Positions 9,189-16,325 of a stretch of 42,523 nt of DNA are shown one piece after another (position 1 is the first letter of the stretch; every line of letters starts with the position of its first letter). Source of the stretch: RGIG1681 sp045657465 (lineage in GTDB: Bacteria; Bacillota; Clostridia; Christensenellales; UBA1242); contig JAZOTD010000001.1 of NCBI GenBank assembly GCA_045657465.1, positions 1 to 42,523 of the forward strand, written 5' to 3'. The translations under genes were made by a program, and so were the position numbers. A model generated the notes under the pieces. The model had not been told where the DNA came from and did not search any database. It saw nothing but the letters and a program-made list of their open reading frames with translations.

Positions 9189-9947
9189 ATGAAAGTAATG
9201 CTCGCTGGAGATTTTATCAATACCGGCTCTAGACTTTGTGCAGAATTTAATGTTCCTAAAGACAAAAAGATGACTGTTTTGTTTTGCAATTATCCTTTTG
9301 AAACAGGCACAGAATATAACAACGCACAAAAAAACGCGTTGAAGAGAGCTTTCAATGTTGAAAAAATTATTGACTTAACAGAAGACTATGACTTTGCAGA
9401 TAAAATCGATATCATATTTGTTAATGGCGGTTATGGACTTTTCAACACTATTAAAAAATTTGTAGATTTTCAACAAGATAAAAAAATCATTGAACTTGTT
9501 AAAAATGGTGCCATTTATATTGGTGAAAGCACTGGATCAATTTTGGCATGCAACCTTTGCTACCCACCAATCTATGACACAGGTGATGGATTGTTGCTTG
9601 ATATGGAAGAAAAATATAAAAATTTCAAGGGTTTCAATTTTGTCGATAAATCTTTAATTGTTCATATGAGCAAATATAGATTCCCAAAAAACTTTGTTGA
9701 TGGAAATGCTCCAACTTATCGAATTATAAATAGATTCAGTTCTGGAAAAAATCCTCTCAAAGCCGGCTTAAAAATGATGCACATATTAAGACAAAAACAA
9801 ATACCTTATTTTTCAATTGCTGAAAACGAGGTTTATATCATAAATGGTGATAGGCAATATAAAAAATCAGTTAAATGGAACCATTTGCCGGTTAAAGAAA
9901 ATGTTGTTACAAGTGCAGAGAAAAAAATCATTGCAAGTCTTAAATAA
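9189..9947 (+). CDS. Peptidase S51 (dipeptidase E/cyanophycinase-like) protein
   Basis: Family S51 are serine peptidases with a class-I amidotransferase-like fold. The 252 aa protein has the nucleophile elbow YIGESTGS (Ser114) and the downstream LIVHMSKYRF with His159 as the likely catalytic partner. DIIFVNGGYG (74-83) matches the glycine-rich loop that precedes the elbow in this family. It starts at an ATG behind AAGGAG. Substrate (Asp-X dipeptides or other) is not readable. It ends in a strong terminator. Confidence 0.83.
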   Translation: MKVMLAGDFINTGSRLCAEFNVPKDKKMTVLFCNYPFETGTEYNNAQKNALKRAFNVEKIIDLTEDYDFADKIDIIFVNGGYGLFNTIKKFVDFQQDKKIIELVKNGAIYIGESTGSILACNLCYPPIYDTGDGLLLDMEEKYKNFKGFNFVDKSLIVHMSKYRFPKNFVDGNAPTYRIINRFSSGKNPLKAGLKMMHILRQKQIPYFSIAENEVYIINGDRQYKKSVKWNHLPVKENVVTSAEKKIIASLK

Positions 9948-9952
9948 AAAAC

Positions 9953-9982
9953 AAAAACACTCAAATACTGAGTGTTTTTTTG
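9953..9982 (+). terminator. Terminator of the S51 peptidase gene
   Basis: 9-bp stem AAACACTCA/TGAGTGTTT (9955-9963 / 9969-9977) followed by a T-run. Confidence 0.9.
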
Positions 9983-9993
9983 TCGTTAGAAAT

Positions 9994-10131
9994 CTATAAT
10001 TCCCTGCCACCAGAAAACTTCGCTCTCATTTGTTGCTCTTTCTTTTGAATAAAACTCTCAAGATGTTTATCTATATGTTTTGCGTCACTATTATATAGTC
10101 TTTGGTAACTCTCATTTCTTGTTTTTTCCAT
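9994..10131 (-). pseudogene. Possible small gene or remnant, 45 codons
   Basis: Within the 348-base gap between 9947 and 10296 the minus strand holds an open frame. From the ATG at 10131 it gives 45 residues, starting MEKTRNESYQRLYNSD and ending FSGGREL. No ribosome binding site precedes that ATG, and the same frame stays open upstream to about 10221 without a start codon. The composition (charged, amphipathic) looks protein-like and uses ATA and AGA codons that are uncommon in neighbours. It may be the 3' remnant of a lost gene or a chance frame. No family is recognised. Confidence 0.25.
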
Positions 10132-10242
10132 ACATATAGAGTGAGAGTAACTAAAGGTATTTATACCATTTTTTCTAATTTCAACAAAACTCGTGCATGA
10201 ATTATAAAAAAATGAAAAATATTTTTAAGTTTGACATTTTTT

Positions 10243-10271
10243 TTGACAAAGAAAAATTTTTTATGTATAGT
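10243..10271 (+). promoter_or_regulatory. Promoter of the 108-aa membrane protein gene
   Basis: Consensus -35 TTGACA (10243-10248), 17-base spacer, -10 TATAGT (10266-10271). A second TTGACA lies 12 bases upstream at 10231. Confidence 0.85.
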
Positions 10272-10295
10272 AGAATTATATAAAGGAGAAAAAAT

Positions 10296-10622
10296 ATGGT
10301 AGATAACAGCAAAGAAGTAAGAAAACAAATTTTAAGTTGCATCGGAAGCATTGCAGCTGCAATCACAATTGTTACTTATTTAATTTTGGCAATCAACTCA
10401 ACTTGGACATTTATTGACGGAACATCATTCATTTACAATGTTTTGATGGTTATTAGAACATGGGCTCCACTTATTGTTGTTGGCATCACAGGTCTTGAAT
10501 TCGTTTCAAATAAAAACCTTATTGTTAGAGTTGTGTTCTATGTAGCAATTGCACTTGTTGTTGTATTCTTGTGTCTTCCTGATGCATGGAGTGATTTTGT
10601 AGGTATTGTTAACAAAATCTAA
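10296..10622 (+). CDS. Small membrane protein, 108 aa, unknown
   Basis: I do not recognise a family. Three hydrophobic segments are clear: about residues 13-33 (IGSIAAAITIVTYLILAI), 54-69 (APLIVVGITGLEF region) and 80-97 (VVFYVAIALVVVFLCLP). The N-terminus is short and charged. It has a strong promoter and AAAGGAG at 10282-10288, and it is monocistronic between two terminators, so it should be well expressed. No partner gene suggests a role. Confidence 0.8.
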   Translation: MVDNSKEVRKQILSCIGSIAAAITIVTYLILAINSTWTFIDGTSFIYNVLMVIRTWAPLIVVGITGLEFVSNKNLIVRVVFYVAIALVVVFLCLPDAWSDFVGIVNKI

Positions 10623-10629
10623 TAAAAAA

Positions 10630-10657
10630 ATAGAAGCCTTCACGGCTTCTTTTTTTG
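10630..10657 (+). terminator. Terminator of the 108-aa membrane protein gene
   Basis: 7-bp stem AGAAGCC/GGCTTCT (10632-10638 / 10644-10650) followed by T residues. Confidence 0.88.
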
Positions 10658-10670
10658 TGCATAAATAAAA

Positions 10671-10706
10671 GAAAAACAGCACGGATTAATCTGTGCTGTT
10701 TTTTGT
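10671..10706 (-). terminator. Terminator of the ROK kinase-pgi operon
   Basis: 11-bp stem (10675-10685 / 10690-10700) with a TTAA loop. The minus-strand T-run follows at 10672-10676, a few bases after the pgi stop. Confidence 0.85.
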
Positions 10707-10710
10707 TGTT

Positions 10711-11967
10711 TTATTTTTTCAAGAGTTCTTTCATGTGTGTTTTATATTGTTCAACACCTGGTTGGTTAAATGGATTCACTCCCAAAAGATATCCACTCAT
10801 GCCGCATGCAAGTTCAAAGAAATAAACCAAATATCCAAAGTTATATTCATTGATTTCATCAATAGAAATTACAGCGATTGGCACTCCTGCTTCTTTGTGA
10901 GCTTTTACAGTTCCTTCAAAAGCCGCTTTGTTTAAATCGCTAAAGTTTTTGCCATCTAAAAACTTGATTGGACTGTCAAGCGCAATGTTTGTGAGAGCAT
11001 TATCTTTCAACGGAGTTTCAACATGCAAAAATGTTTCTGCCAAGATTGGTGTGCCTTGTTGAATAAATTGGCCAACTGAATGCAAGTCTGTTGAGAAAGT
11101 TGCTGGACACACATACATGCCTTTTTTGTCTTTTCCTTCGCTTTCTGCAAATAGTTGTTGAAGCCATGCACCAAAACTAGACATCTTTGAACTAAACGTT
11201 GAATAAAGCTCAACCTTTTTGCCAAGTTTTTTGTTTAACAAATATCTATAAATTGCATATTTATATGCTGGATTTTCTTCAATTTCATTGGTGTTTAGCG
11301 CCATGTAGGCATCATAAGCACCTTCCATAATTTTCTTAATGTTAAGCCCTGCAACAACAAATGGAAGCATTCCAACAGATGAAAGCACTGAATATCTTCC
11401 GCCCATATTGTCAGGAACTGTAAGTGTTTCAACGCCATCAATTGGAGCTCTTGAAATTAAATAACCTTTGTTTTTGTCAGTGGTATAAATCATACGTTTC
11501 TTATAATCGTTTTTATATTTATTTTTCATAAATCTTTCAACAATATTAAGAGTTGCCAAAATTTCAACAGTTGTTCCTGATTTAGAAACCACATTCACAG
11601 TAACGTCTTTGTTTTTTAAATATTCAAGTTTTGCATTAAGGTCAGCATAATCAAATGTGATGCCCGCAAAAATCACTTCAACCTTGCTGTTTTTTCCAAG
11701 CATATCAATGCCGGCTTTCGCGCCTAAATATGACCCACCAATACCAATAACCAAAAGTGCATCAGAATTTTTTTCAATATCTCTGGCAAGTTTTTGCACC
11801 TTTAAAAACTCTTTTTTGTCATAGGTCACTGGATAATCAACCCAAGTAGTTCCCGCACTTTTGTCTGCCGAGTGCAAATTTTCGTGAATGTCACGAACCT
11901 TTTTCACAAACTCACGTGCATAAATTTCTTTTTCATTAATGACCGCATTTGTTAAATTTAAATTCAT
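10711..11967 (-). CDS. pgi: Glucose-6-phosphate isomerase
   Basis: Interconverts glucose 6-phosphate and fructose 6-phosphate in glycolysis. The 418 aa protein, a little shorter than the 440-450 aa of common Firmicutes enzymes, has the sugar-phosphate-binding VSKSGTTVE, GGRYSVLS, the WLQQLFAESEGK region and the C-terminal GVNPFNQPGVEQYK. A strong AAAGGGGG precedes the ATG. It is second in a two-gene operon, 11 bases after the ROK kinase, so sugar phosphorylation and isomerisation are made together. Confidence 0.95.
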   Translation of the reverse strand: MNLNLTNAVINEKEIYAREFVKKVRDIHENLHSADKSAGTTWVDYPVTYDKKEFLKVQKLARDIEKNSDALLVIGIGGSYLGAKAGIDMLGKNSKVEVIFAGITFDYADLNAKLEYLKNKDVTVNVVSKSGTTVEILATLNIVERFMKNKYKNDYKKRMIYTTDKNKGYLISRAPIDGVETLTVPDNMGGRYSVLSSVGMLPFVVAGLNIKKIMEGAYDAYMALNTNEIEENPAYKYAIYRYLLNKKLGKKVELYSTFSSKMSSFGAWLQQLFAESEGKDKKGMYVCPATFSTDLHSVGQFIQQGTPILAETFLHVETPLKDNALTNIALDSPIKFLDGKNFSDLNKAAFEGTVKAHKEAGVPIAVISIDEINEYNFGYLVYFFELACGMSGYLLGVNPFNQPGVEQYKTHMKELLKK

Positions 11968-11978
11968 AATTTCCCCCT

Positions 11979-12923
11979 TTATTCAAATAAAAATTTTCCA
12001 CCAACAATGCCTGCATCACCAGTATATTCTGCAATCACAATATTTGTTTTCACTCCAATTTGCTTAACGTAAACGTGATTGTTTGTATATTTCATAAGTG
12101 GTGTGGTGAGTCTTTCTTTTTCATTAGAAATAGAACCACCCAAAACAACAGCTTCTGGCATGAATATGTTATATAACGAAACAATGCCATTGCCTAAATT
12201 TTGAATATAGTTTTTAAACACATCTTTTGCAACGGCATCTTCATCTAAAAAGTCAAACACTGTTTTTCCGTTAACAGTTGATGGTTTATATTTTTTCCAC
12301 ATTTTTGACTCTGGATGTTGTTTCATGGCAAGTCGTGTTTGAACCGACAACGCCCTTGTGCTAGCAACGGCTTCAAAACAGTTTTTGTCACCACATGAAC
12401 AAGCCACGCCTGTGTCAGTAACTTTCATATGCCCAACTTCGGTTGAATAAGGAACACTTATGCCCAAAATCTTTCCGTCAACCACAACTCCGCAACCGAT
12501 GCCCGTTCCAAGTGTTAACATAATGAAGTTGTTATATTTTTTGCCCGCGCCAAGCTTGAGTTCAGCAAGCGTTGCCACATCAGCATCGTTTGCAATTTTA
12601 ACAGGAACTGTTAAACGACTCTCAAGTTCTTCTTTAAGTGGAAATTCTCTCACTTTCAAATTTCCAGAAAAGCGAATCACACCCGTTTGTGCATTCACAA
12701 GTCCAGGAACACCCGCAGCAACTCCACAAGAATCTTTAACCAAAAGCCCTGACATATCTTCAAGTTTGTTAATCAGTTCCATTATACTATCAGTCAAATA
12801 GCTTTGATTTTCTTTTGGTTCTGTTTGAACTCTACTCTTGCAAATGATATTGTTGTTTTCATCGACAATACCACCTTTTATGGTCGTTCCACCAACATCA
12901 ATACAAAAATAATATCTATCCAT
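11979..12923 (-). CDS. ROK family sugar kinase (glucokinase-like)
   Basis: ROK kinases phosphorylate hexoses with ATP. Seen here: the phosphate-binding DVGGTTIKGG at the N-terminus, the catalytic Asp in NDAD, the GTGIGCGVV loop, E-x-G-H in STEVGHMKV, and the zinc motif CSCGDKNC. There is no N-terminal winged helix, so this is a kinase and not a repressor. Two ATGs are adjacent (12926 and 12923); GGAG at 12931-12934 favours the second (7-base spacing over 4). It forms an operon with pgi, which makes glucose the likeliest substrate, but ROK specificity cannot be read with certainty. Confidence 0.88.
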   Translation of the reverse strand: MDRYYFCIDVGGTTIKGGIVDENNNIICKSRVQTEPKENQSYLTDSIMELINKLEDMSGLLVKDSCGVAAGVPGLVNAQTGVIRFSGNLKVREFPLKEELESRLTVPVKIANDADVATLAELKLGAGKKYNNFIMLTLGTGIGCGVVVDGKILGISVPYSTEVGHMKVTDTGVACSCGDKNCFEAVASTRALSVQTRLAMKQHPESKMWKKYKPSTVNGKTVFDFLDEDAVAKDVFKNYIQNLGNGIVSLYNIFMPEAVVLGGSISNEKERLTTPLMKYTNNHVYVKQIGVKTNIVIAEYTGDAGIVGGKFLFE

Positions 12924-12980
12924 CATAAATCTCCATATTCATGATAACATAAATTTTTAAAAAAGAAAAATTTTTTTAAG

Positions 12981-13012
12981 CACAAAAAAAGCTAACATAT
13001 CTGTTAGCTTTT
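12981..13012 (-). terminator. Terminator of the lysR gene, overlapping its stop codon
   Basis: 9-bp stem AAGCTAACA/TGTTAGCTT (12989-12997 / 13002-13010) and a minus-strand run of seven T. The TAA stop at 13004-13006 lies inside the stem. Confidence 0.88.
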
Positions 13013-13888
13013 AGAAATCAAAAATTCAATGAATTTTTTTGGAGCGTATGCTAATGTATCTGTCATATATCCGCAATAAATGTCAAGTTTTGGAAGTGTG
13101 AAGTTTAAGTTAAACTTTTTAAGTGTTCCGTTTTTAACATCTTCTGCGATATAGTCTTCTTGACAATAACCAACGCCATTGCCTTCTTTAACAAGCTTAA
13201 TCATTGCTTCGGTTGTCCAAGATTCAATAATTGGATTAATCTTAACACCTTGTGTTGCATTTTTCAAAAGTTTAATTTCTTCAGAGTTTTGTGAAGAAAT
13301 AATAAGTGGCAAGTTTGCTAGTCCGTCAATGCCAAGTGGCTTGTCGTTATAATATTTATCTGTTGAAAAGAAACAATGTGGATAAGATTTGAGATATTTA
13401 ATTTCTGTTTTCTTATCTGCAGAAATTGGTTGACTGTCGATAACAATATCAAGGTTTTGAGTTTGAAGCATGCTAATCAAATCTGGAATTGGCTTGCTCA
13501 CAATTTCAATTTTGATATTTGGAGATTTTTGTCTAAATTCTGTGATAACATCTGACAAGAACAAAACCGCCAAATAAGATGGAACACCCACCTTAACAAC
13601 ACCAGTTTTAAGCCCCGCCATATCCGAAATGGTCATTTCGCCTTTCCAAATAGAGTTGAATGCACTTGAAATATATTTATAAAGAATATCTGCTTCATTT
13701 GTTGCACTCATTCCGTTTGCTTTTTTATAGAAAAGTTGAATGCCAAGTTGTTTTTCAAGTTCTTTAATATTGTGGCTGACAGCAGGTTGTGAAATATACA
13801 AAAAGTCAGCTGCTCTTGAGATGTTTTGTGTTTCATAAACAACTAAAAAGCTTTTGTATAAGTTGTAGTTAATGTTTGAAAACTGCAT
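13004..13888 (-). CDS. LysR family transcriptional regulator
   Basis: The 294 aa protein has the typical N-terminal winged helix (NLYKSFLVVYETQNISRAAD, then LYISQPAVSHNIKELEKQLG) and a periplasmic-binding-protein-like co-inducer domain. The frame extends up to 13939, but GGGGAG at 13894-13899 precedes the ATG at 13886-13888 by 5 bases, and the promoter lies inside the longer version. It is divergent from thyX-folD with 179 bases between the start codons, the usual layout for a LysR regulator and its target. Regulation of thyX is therefore a reasonable inference, not shown. Ligand unknown. Confidence 0.93.
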   Translation of the reverse strand: MQFSNINYNLYKSFLVVYETQNISRAADFLYISQPAVSHNIKELEKQLGIQLFYKKANGMSATNEADILYKYISSAFNSIWKGEMTISDMAGLKTGVVKVGVPSYLAVLFLSDVITEFRQKSPNIKIEIVSKPIPDLISMLQTQNLDIVIDSQPISADKKTEIKYLKSYPHCFFSTDKYYNDKPLGIDGLANLPLIISSQNSEEIKLLKNATQGVKINPIIESWTTEAMIKLVKEGNGVGYCQEDYIAEDVKNGTLKKFNLNFTLPKLDIYCGYMTDTLAYAPKKFIEFLISKS

Positions 13889-13918
13889 AATTTTCTCCCC
13901 TAAATCGTAAACGATGCT

Positions 13919-13947
13919 ATTATAAATCAAGACACTCATTTTGTCAA
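13919..13947 (-). promoter_or_regulatory. Promoter of the lysR gene
   Basis: Perfect minus-strand -35 TTGACA (13942-13947), 17-base spacer, -10 TATAAT (13919-13924). Downstream of it a small inverted repeat ATCGT-AA-ACGAT lies at 13904-13915 in the leader. Confidence 0.9.
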
Positions 13948-13954
13948 TGGCTAT

Positions 13955-13969
13955 AAATAAAATTTATTT
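13955..13969. promoter_or_regulatory. Candidate LysR operator
   Basis: Perfect 7+1+7 inverted repeat AAATAAA-A-TTTATTT between the divergent lysR and thyX promoters. LysR sites are commonly T-N11-A dyads in this position. The AT-rich background makes chance occurrence plausible. Confidence 0.3.
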
Positions 13970-14009
13970 TATATATCAACTTTTTCATACAAAATGACAT
14001 ATATAAAAA

Positions 14010-14039
14010 TTGACGTAAACGCTGATTTTCTATTACAAT
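14010..14039 (+). promoter_or_regulatory. Promoter of thyX-folD
   Basis: -35 TTGACG (14010-14015), 17-18-base spacer, -10 TTACAA/TACAAT (14033-14039). Confidence 0.6.
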
Positions 14040-14067
14040 ATAAATAGTAAAACCTTAGGAGAAAATC

Positions 14068-15411
14068 ATGAAATATAATGAATCAGGCGCATTTATTTTA
14101 AGCGAAACAAAAAACGGCGAAAGAATTGTTTCTTGTGGTGGAAGAATTTCAACCAGGCCAGGCACAGCTGTTGAGCTTTACAAAAAAGCAACCGATAAAC
14201 AAAAGAACTTAAACCTTGTTTCAAAGGTTGTTGCATCAGGTCACAAAACCGTGCTTGAACATCACAACTTCAACATTGCTTTTAACAATGTTAGTATTTT
14301 TGTTGAACAATATTTAATCGAATTTAGACTCGCTTCATACACAATCAAATCAGGCAGATACGTAAACTTTTCAAAGGCAGGTTTCAACCTTCCTTCACAG
14401 TTTAACGCAGAACAACAAACATTGCTTAAATCACACTACAAAAAGATGTTTAAAATCTATGACAAATTTGTAGCCGCAGGAGTGCCTGTTGAAGACGCAA
14501 GATTCATCTTGCCATATGGTTTAAAAACAAACATCTACATGACTTGCAATGCTCGTGAACTTATTCACGTAATCTGCACAATGATTTATGGCAGGGGCAA
14601 GCACTATGAAGAAATTTATAACCTTGGCTTGCAATTAAAAGCACAGTTTGATGAAAGATATCCAAACCTTGTTGAGCAAAGCGAAAAACTTTACACATCA
14701 AACCTTGATGAAGTGCTCGAAATCAACCCTGTTCCTTGCAAAAAACCAGAATATGTTTCTCACACTGCAAAACTTTTGACCTATAGCCAAAACGCCGCTG
14801 CCGCTCTTGAAGACTACGCAAAAACAACAGGTTACACAAAGTTTGATTTCAAAACCGCTCTTAAAGACAACAAGCTTTCAAAAATGCTTGAACACTTCAA
14901 CTACACTTTCAAAGTAGAAAACTTTGCACTAATCATTTTAAAGCACTACACTCGTCACAGAATGCAAGCTCTTTCAACTGCTCCAATCGTGCAAATGGCT
15001 GGCATCAACAAGTTTGTTATGCCTGAATCAATTTCATCAAATCCAGAGCTTAAGGCTGATTTTGAAAAAGCAATCAAAGACAACAGAAAAATCTATAACA
15101 AACTTTTAGAACAAAAAATCAATCCATATCTTTTGATTTATATTACCCCGCATGCAACTGCAATTGACTTTGTGTCAACTTTAAATGCAAGAGAGCTTTT
15201 GCACTTCTCAAATCTTAGAACCTGCACCCGTGCTCAATGGGAAATTAGAAACCTTGCAACTTCAATGCTTAAACAACTCAAAACTGTTGACCCAGAAATG
15301 TTTAAAGGTTTTGGTCCAAGCTGTTACACATATGGCGTGTGCCCAGAAGGCAGACTTTGCTGTGGAAAACAAGTTGAAATGAAAGAAAAATTTGATAATT
15401 TGGAGAAATAA
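14068..15411 (+). CDS. thyX: Tandem-domain FAD-dependent thymidylate synthase
   Basis: ThyX makes dTMP from dUMP with methylene-tetrahydrofolate, FAD and NADPH. A usual ThyX subunit is about 220-260 aa; this one is 447 aa and contains two ThyX-like halves. Half 1 has FRLASYTIKSGRY (86-98), which keeps the S-x4-S-x-R part of the ThyX motif but has Glu85-Phe86 where Arg-His is expected. Half 2 has TRHRMQALSTAP (295-306), which keeps RHR but lacks the S-x4-S-x-R part. NAREL occurs in both (161-165 and 373-377); the LRTCTRAQWEIR segment is complete only in half 2. The tail has Cys419, Cys425, Cys431 and Cys432. It starts behind AGGAG and is followed without gap by folD. Function by family is secure; the split of motifs is discussed in the findings. 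Confidence 0.88.
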   Translation: MKYNESGAFILSETKNGERIVSCGGRISTRPGTAVELYKKATDKQKNLNLVSKVVASGHKTVLEHHNFNIAFNNVSIFVEQYLIEFRLASYTIKSGRYVNFSKAGFNLPSQFNAEQQTLLKSHYKKMFKIYDKFVAAGVPVEDARFILPYGLKTNIYMTCNARELIHVICTMIYGRGKHYEEIYNLGLQLKAQFDERYPNLVEQSEKLYTSNLDEVLEINPVPCKKPEYVSHTAKLLTYSQNAAAALEDYAKTTGYTKFDFKTALKDNKLSKMLEHFNYTFKVENFALIILKHYTRHRMQALSTAPIVQMAGINKFVMPESISSNPELKADFEKAIKDNRKIYNKLLEQKINPYLLIYITPHATAIDFVSTLNARELLHFSNLRTCTRAQWEIRNLATSMLKQLKTVDPEMFKGFGPSCYTYGVCPEGRLCCGKQVEMKEKFDNLEK

Positions 15412-16248
15412 ATGGAAAACATTATTTTAGATGGAAAAGCCACTTCAAAAGATATAATTGAAGAATTAAAACAAAAATTTGAACAAAACCCAACCACAAA
15501 AAAACTTGCTATTGTTTCAGCTGGTGATGATTATGGCTCAGCCGTTTATTGCAATATGAAAAAGAAAAAAAGTGAATATATTGGCATAGGCTGTGATGTT
15601 TTTCACTTTGAAGAAGACGTCACCCAAGACGAAATCGAAACAAAAGTTAAAGAACTTGCCGAAAGTGATGACTATGCTGGCATAATGATTCAGCACCCAC
15701 TCCCAAAACATATTGACGAACAAAAATGTTTCAACCTAATCCCTGCAAGCAAAGACGTTGACGGACTTTCTGCTGAAAGCTTTGGGCTTATGGCACAAAG
15801 TAGACAAATGTTTGTTCCAGCAACCGCATTAGGAATCATGACATTCTTCGAAAAATATAACATCAACCTTGTTGGTGAAGAAGTTTTGGTTGTTGGCAAA
15901 AGCCAAATTGTTGGCTTGCCACTTTCAGTTATGCTCATGAAGGCTGGTGCAACAGTAACAGTTGCACATTCTAGAACAAAAAACCTTGCTGAAATAATTA
16001 AGAACTTCAAAATCGTTATTGTTGCAATTGGCAAACCTGAACTTGTAAAAGCTGACTGGTTCACCGAAGGTCAAATCATTGTTGATGCTGGATACAATGA
16101 TGGAAACGTTGGCGACGTAGACCACCTTGCTTATGAAAAAGCATCATATTACACACCAGTTCCAGGTGGGGTTGGTCCAATGACCATTGCATCACTCATG
16201 TCACAAACAGCCATTGCTATTGACAATTTAGAAAAAACGCAAAAATAA
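15412..16248 (+). CDS. folD: Bifunctional methylene-THF dehydrogenase/methenyl-THF cyclohydrolase
   Basis: FolD interconverts 5,10-methylene-, methenyl- and 10-formyl-tetrahydrofolate. The 278 aa protein shows the catalytic YCNMK (Tyr46, Lys50), QHPLPKH, KDVDGL, the NADP-binding VVGKSQIVGLPLS, AHSRT and the C-terminal TPVPGGVGPMT. Its ATG follows the thyX TAA directly and its ribosome binding site GGAG lies inside the end of thyX, so the two are translationally linked. ThyX consumes methylene-THF and FolD handles that same pool, which explains the pairing. Confidence 0.96.
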   Translation: MENIILDGKATSKDIIEELKQKFEQNPTTKKLAIVSAGDDYGSAVYCNMKKKKSEYIGIGCDVFHFEEDVTQDEIETKVKELAESDDYAGIMIQHPLPKHIDEQKCFNLIPASKDVDGLSAESFGLMAQSRQMFVPATALGIMTFFEKYNINLVGEEVLVVGKSQIVGLPLSVMLMKAGATVTVAHSRTKNLAEIIKNFKIVIVAIGKPELVKADWFTEGQIIVDAGYNDGNVGDVDHLAYEKASYYTPVPGGVGPMTIASLMSQTAIAIDNLEKTQK

Positions 16249-16289
16249 CAAAATAATCGCTTAAAAATAGTGAAAAAATAAAAATCATA

Positions 16290-16321
16290 ACAAAAACCAC
16301 TGAATTTCAGTGGTTTTTTAT
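16290..16321. terminator. Bidirectional terminator between folD and the M49-like gene
   Basis: Inverted repeat centred on CCACTGA-ATT-TCAGTGG (16297-16313) with flanking A- and T-runs. Confidence 0.87.
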
Positions 16322-16325
16322 TTTT

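Noticed and set aside
15690..16064. 124-codon minus-strand frame in folD
   Set aside because: Antisense to a conserved gene with all motifs in place; no expression signals.
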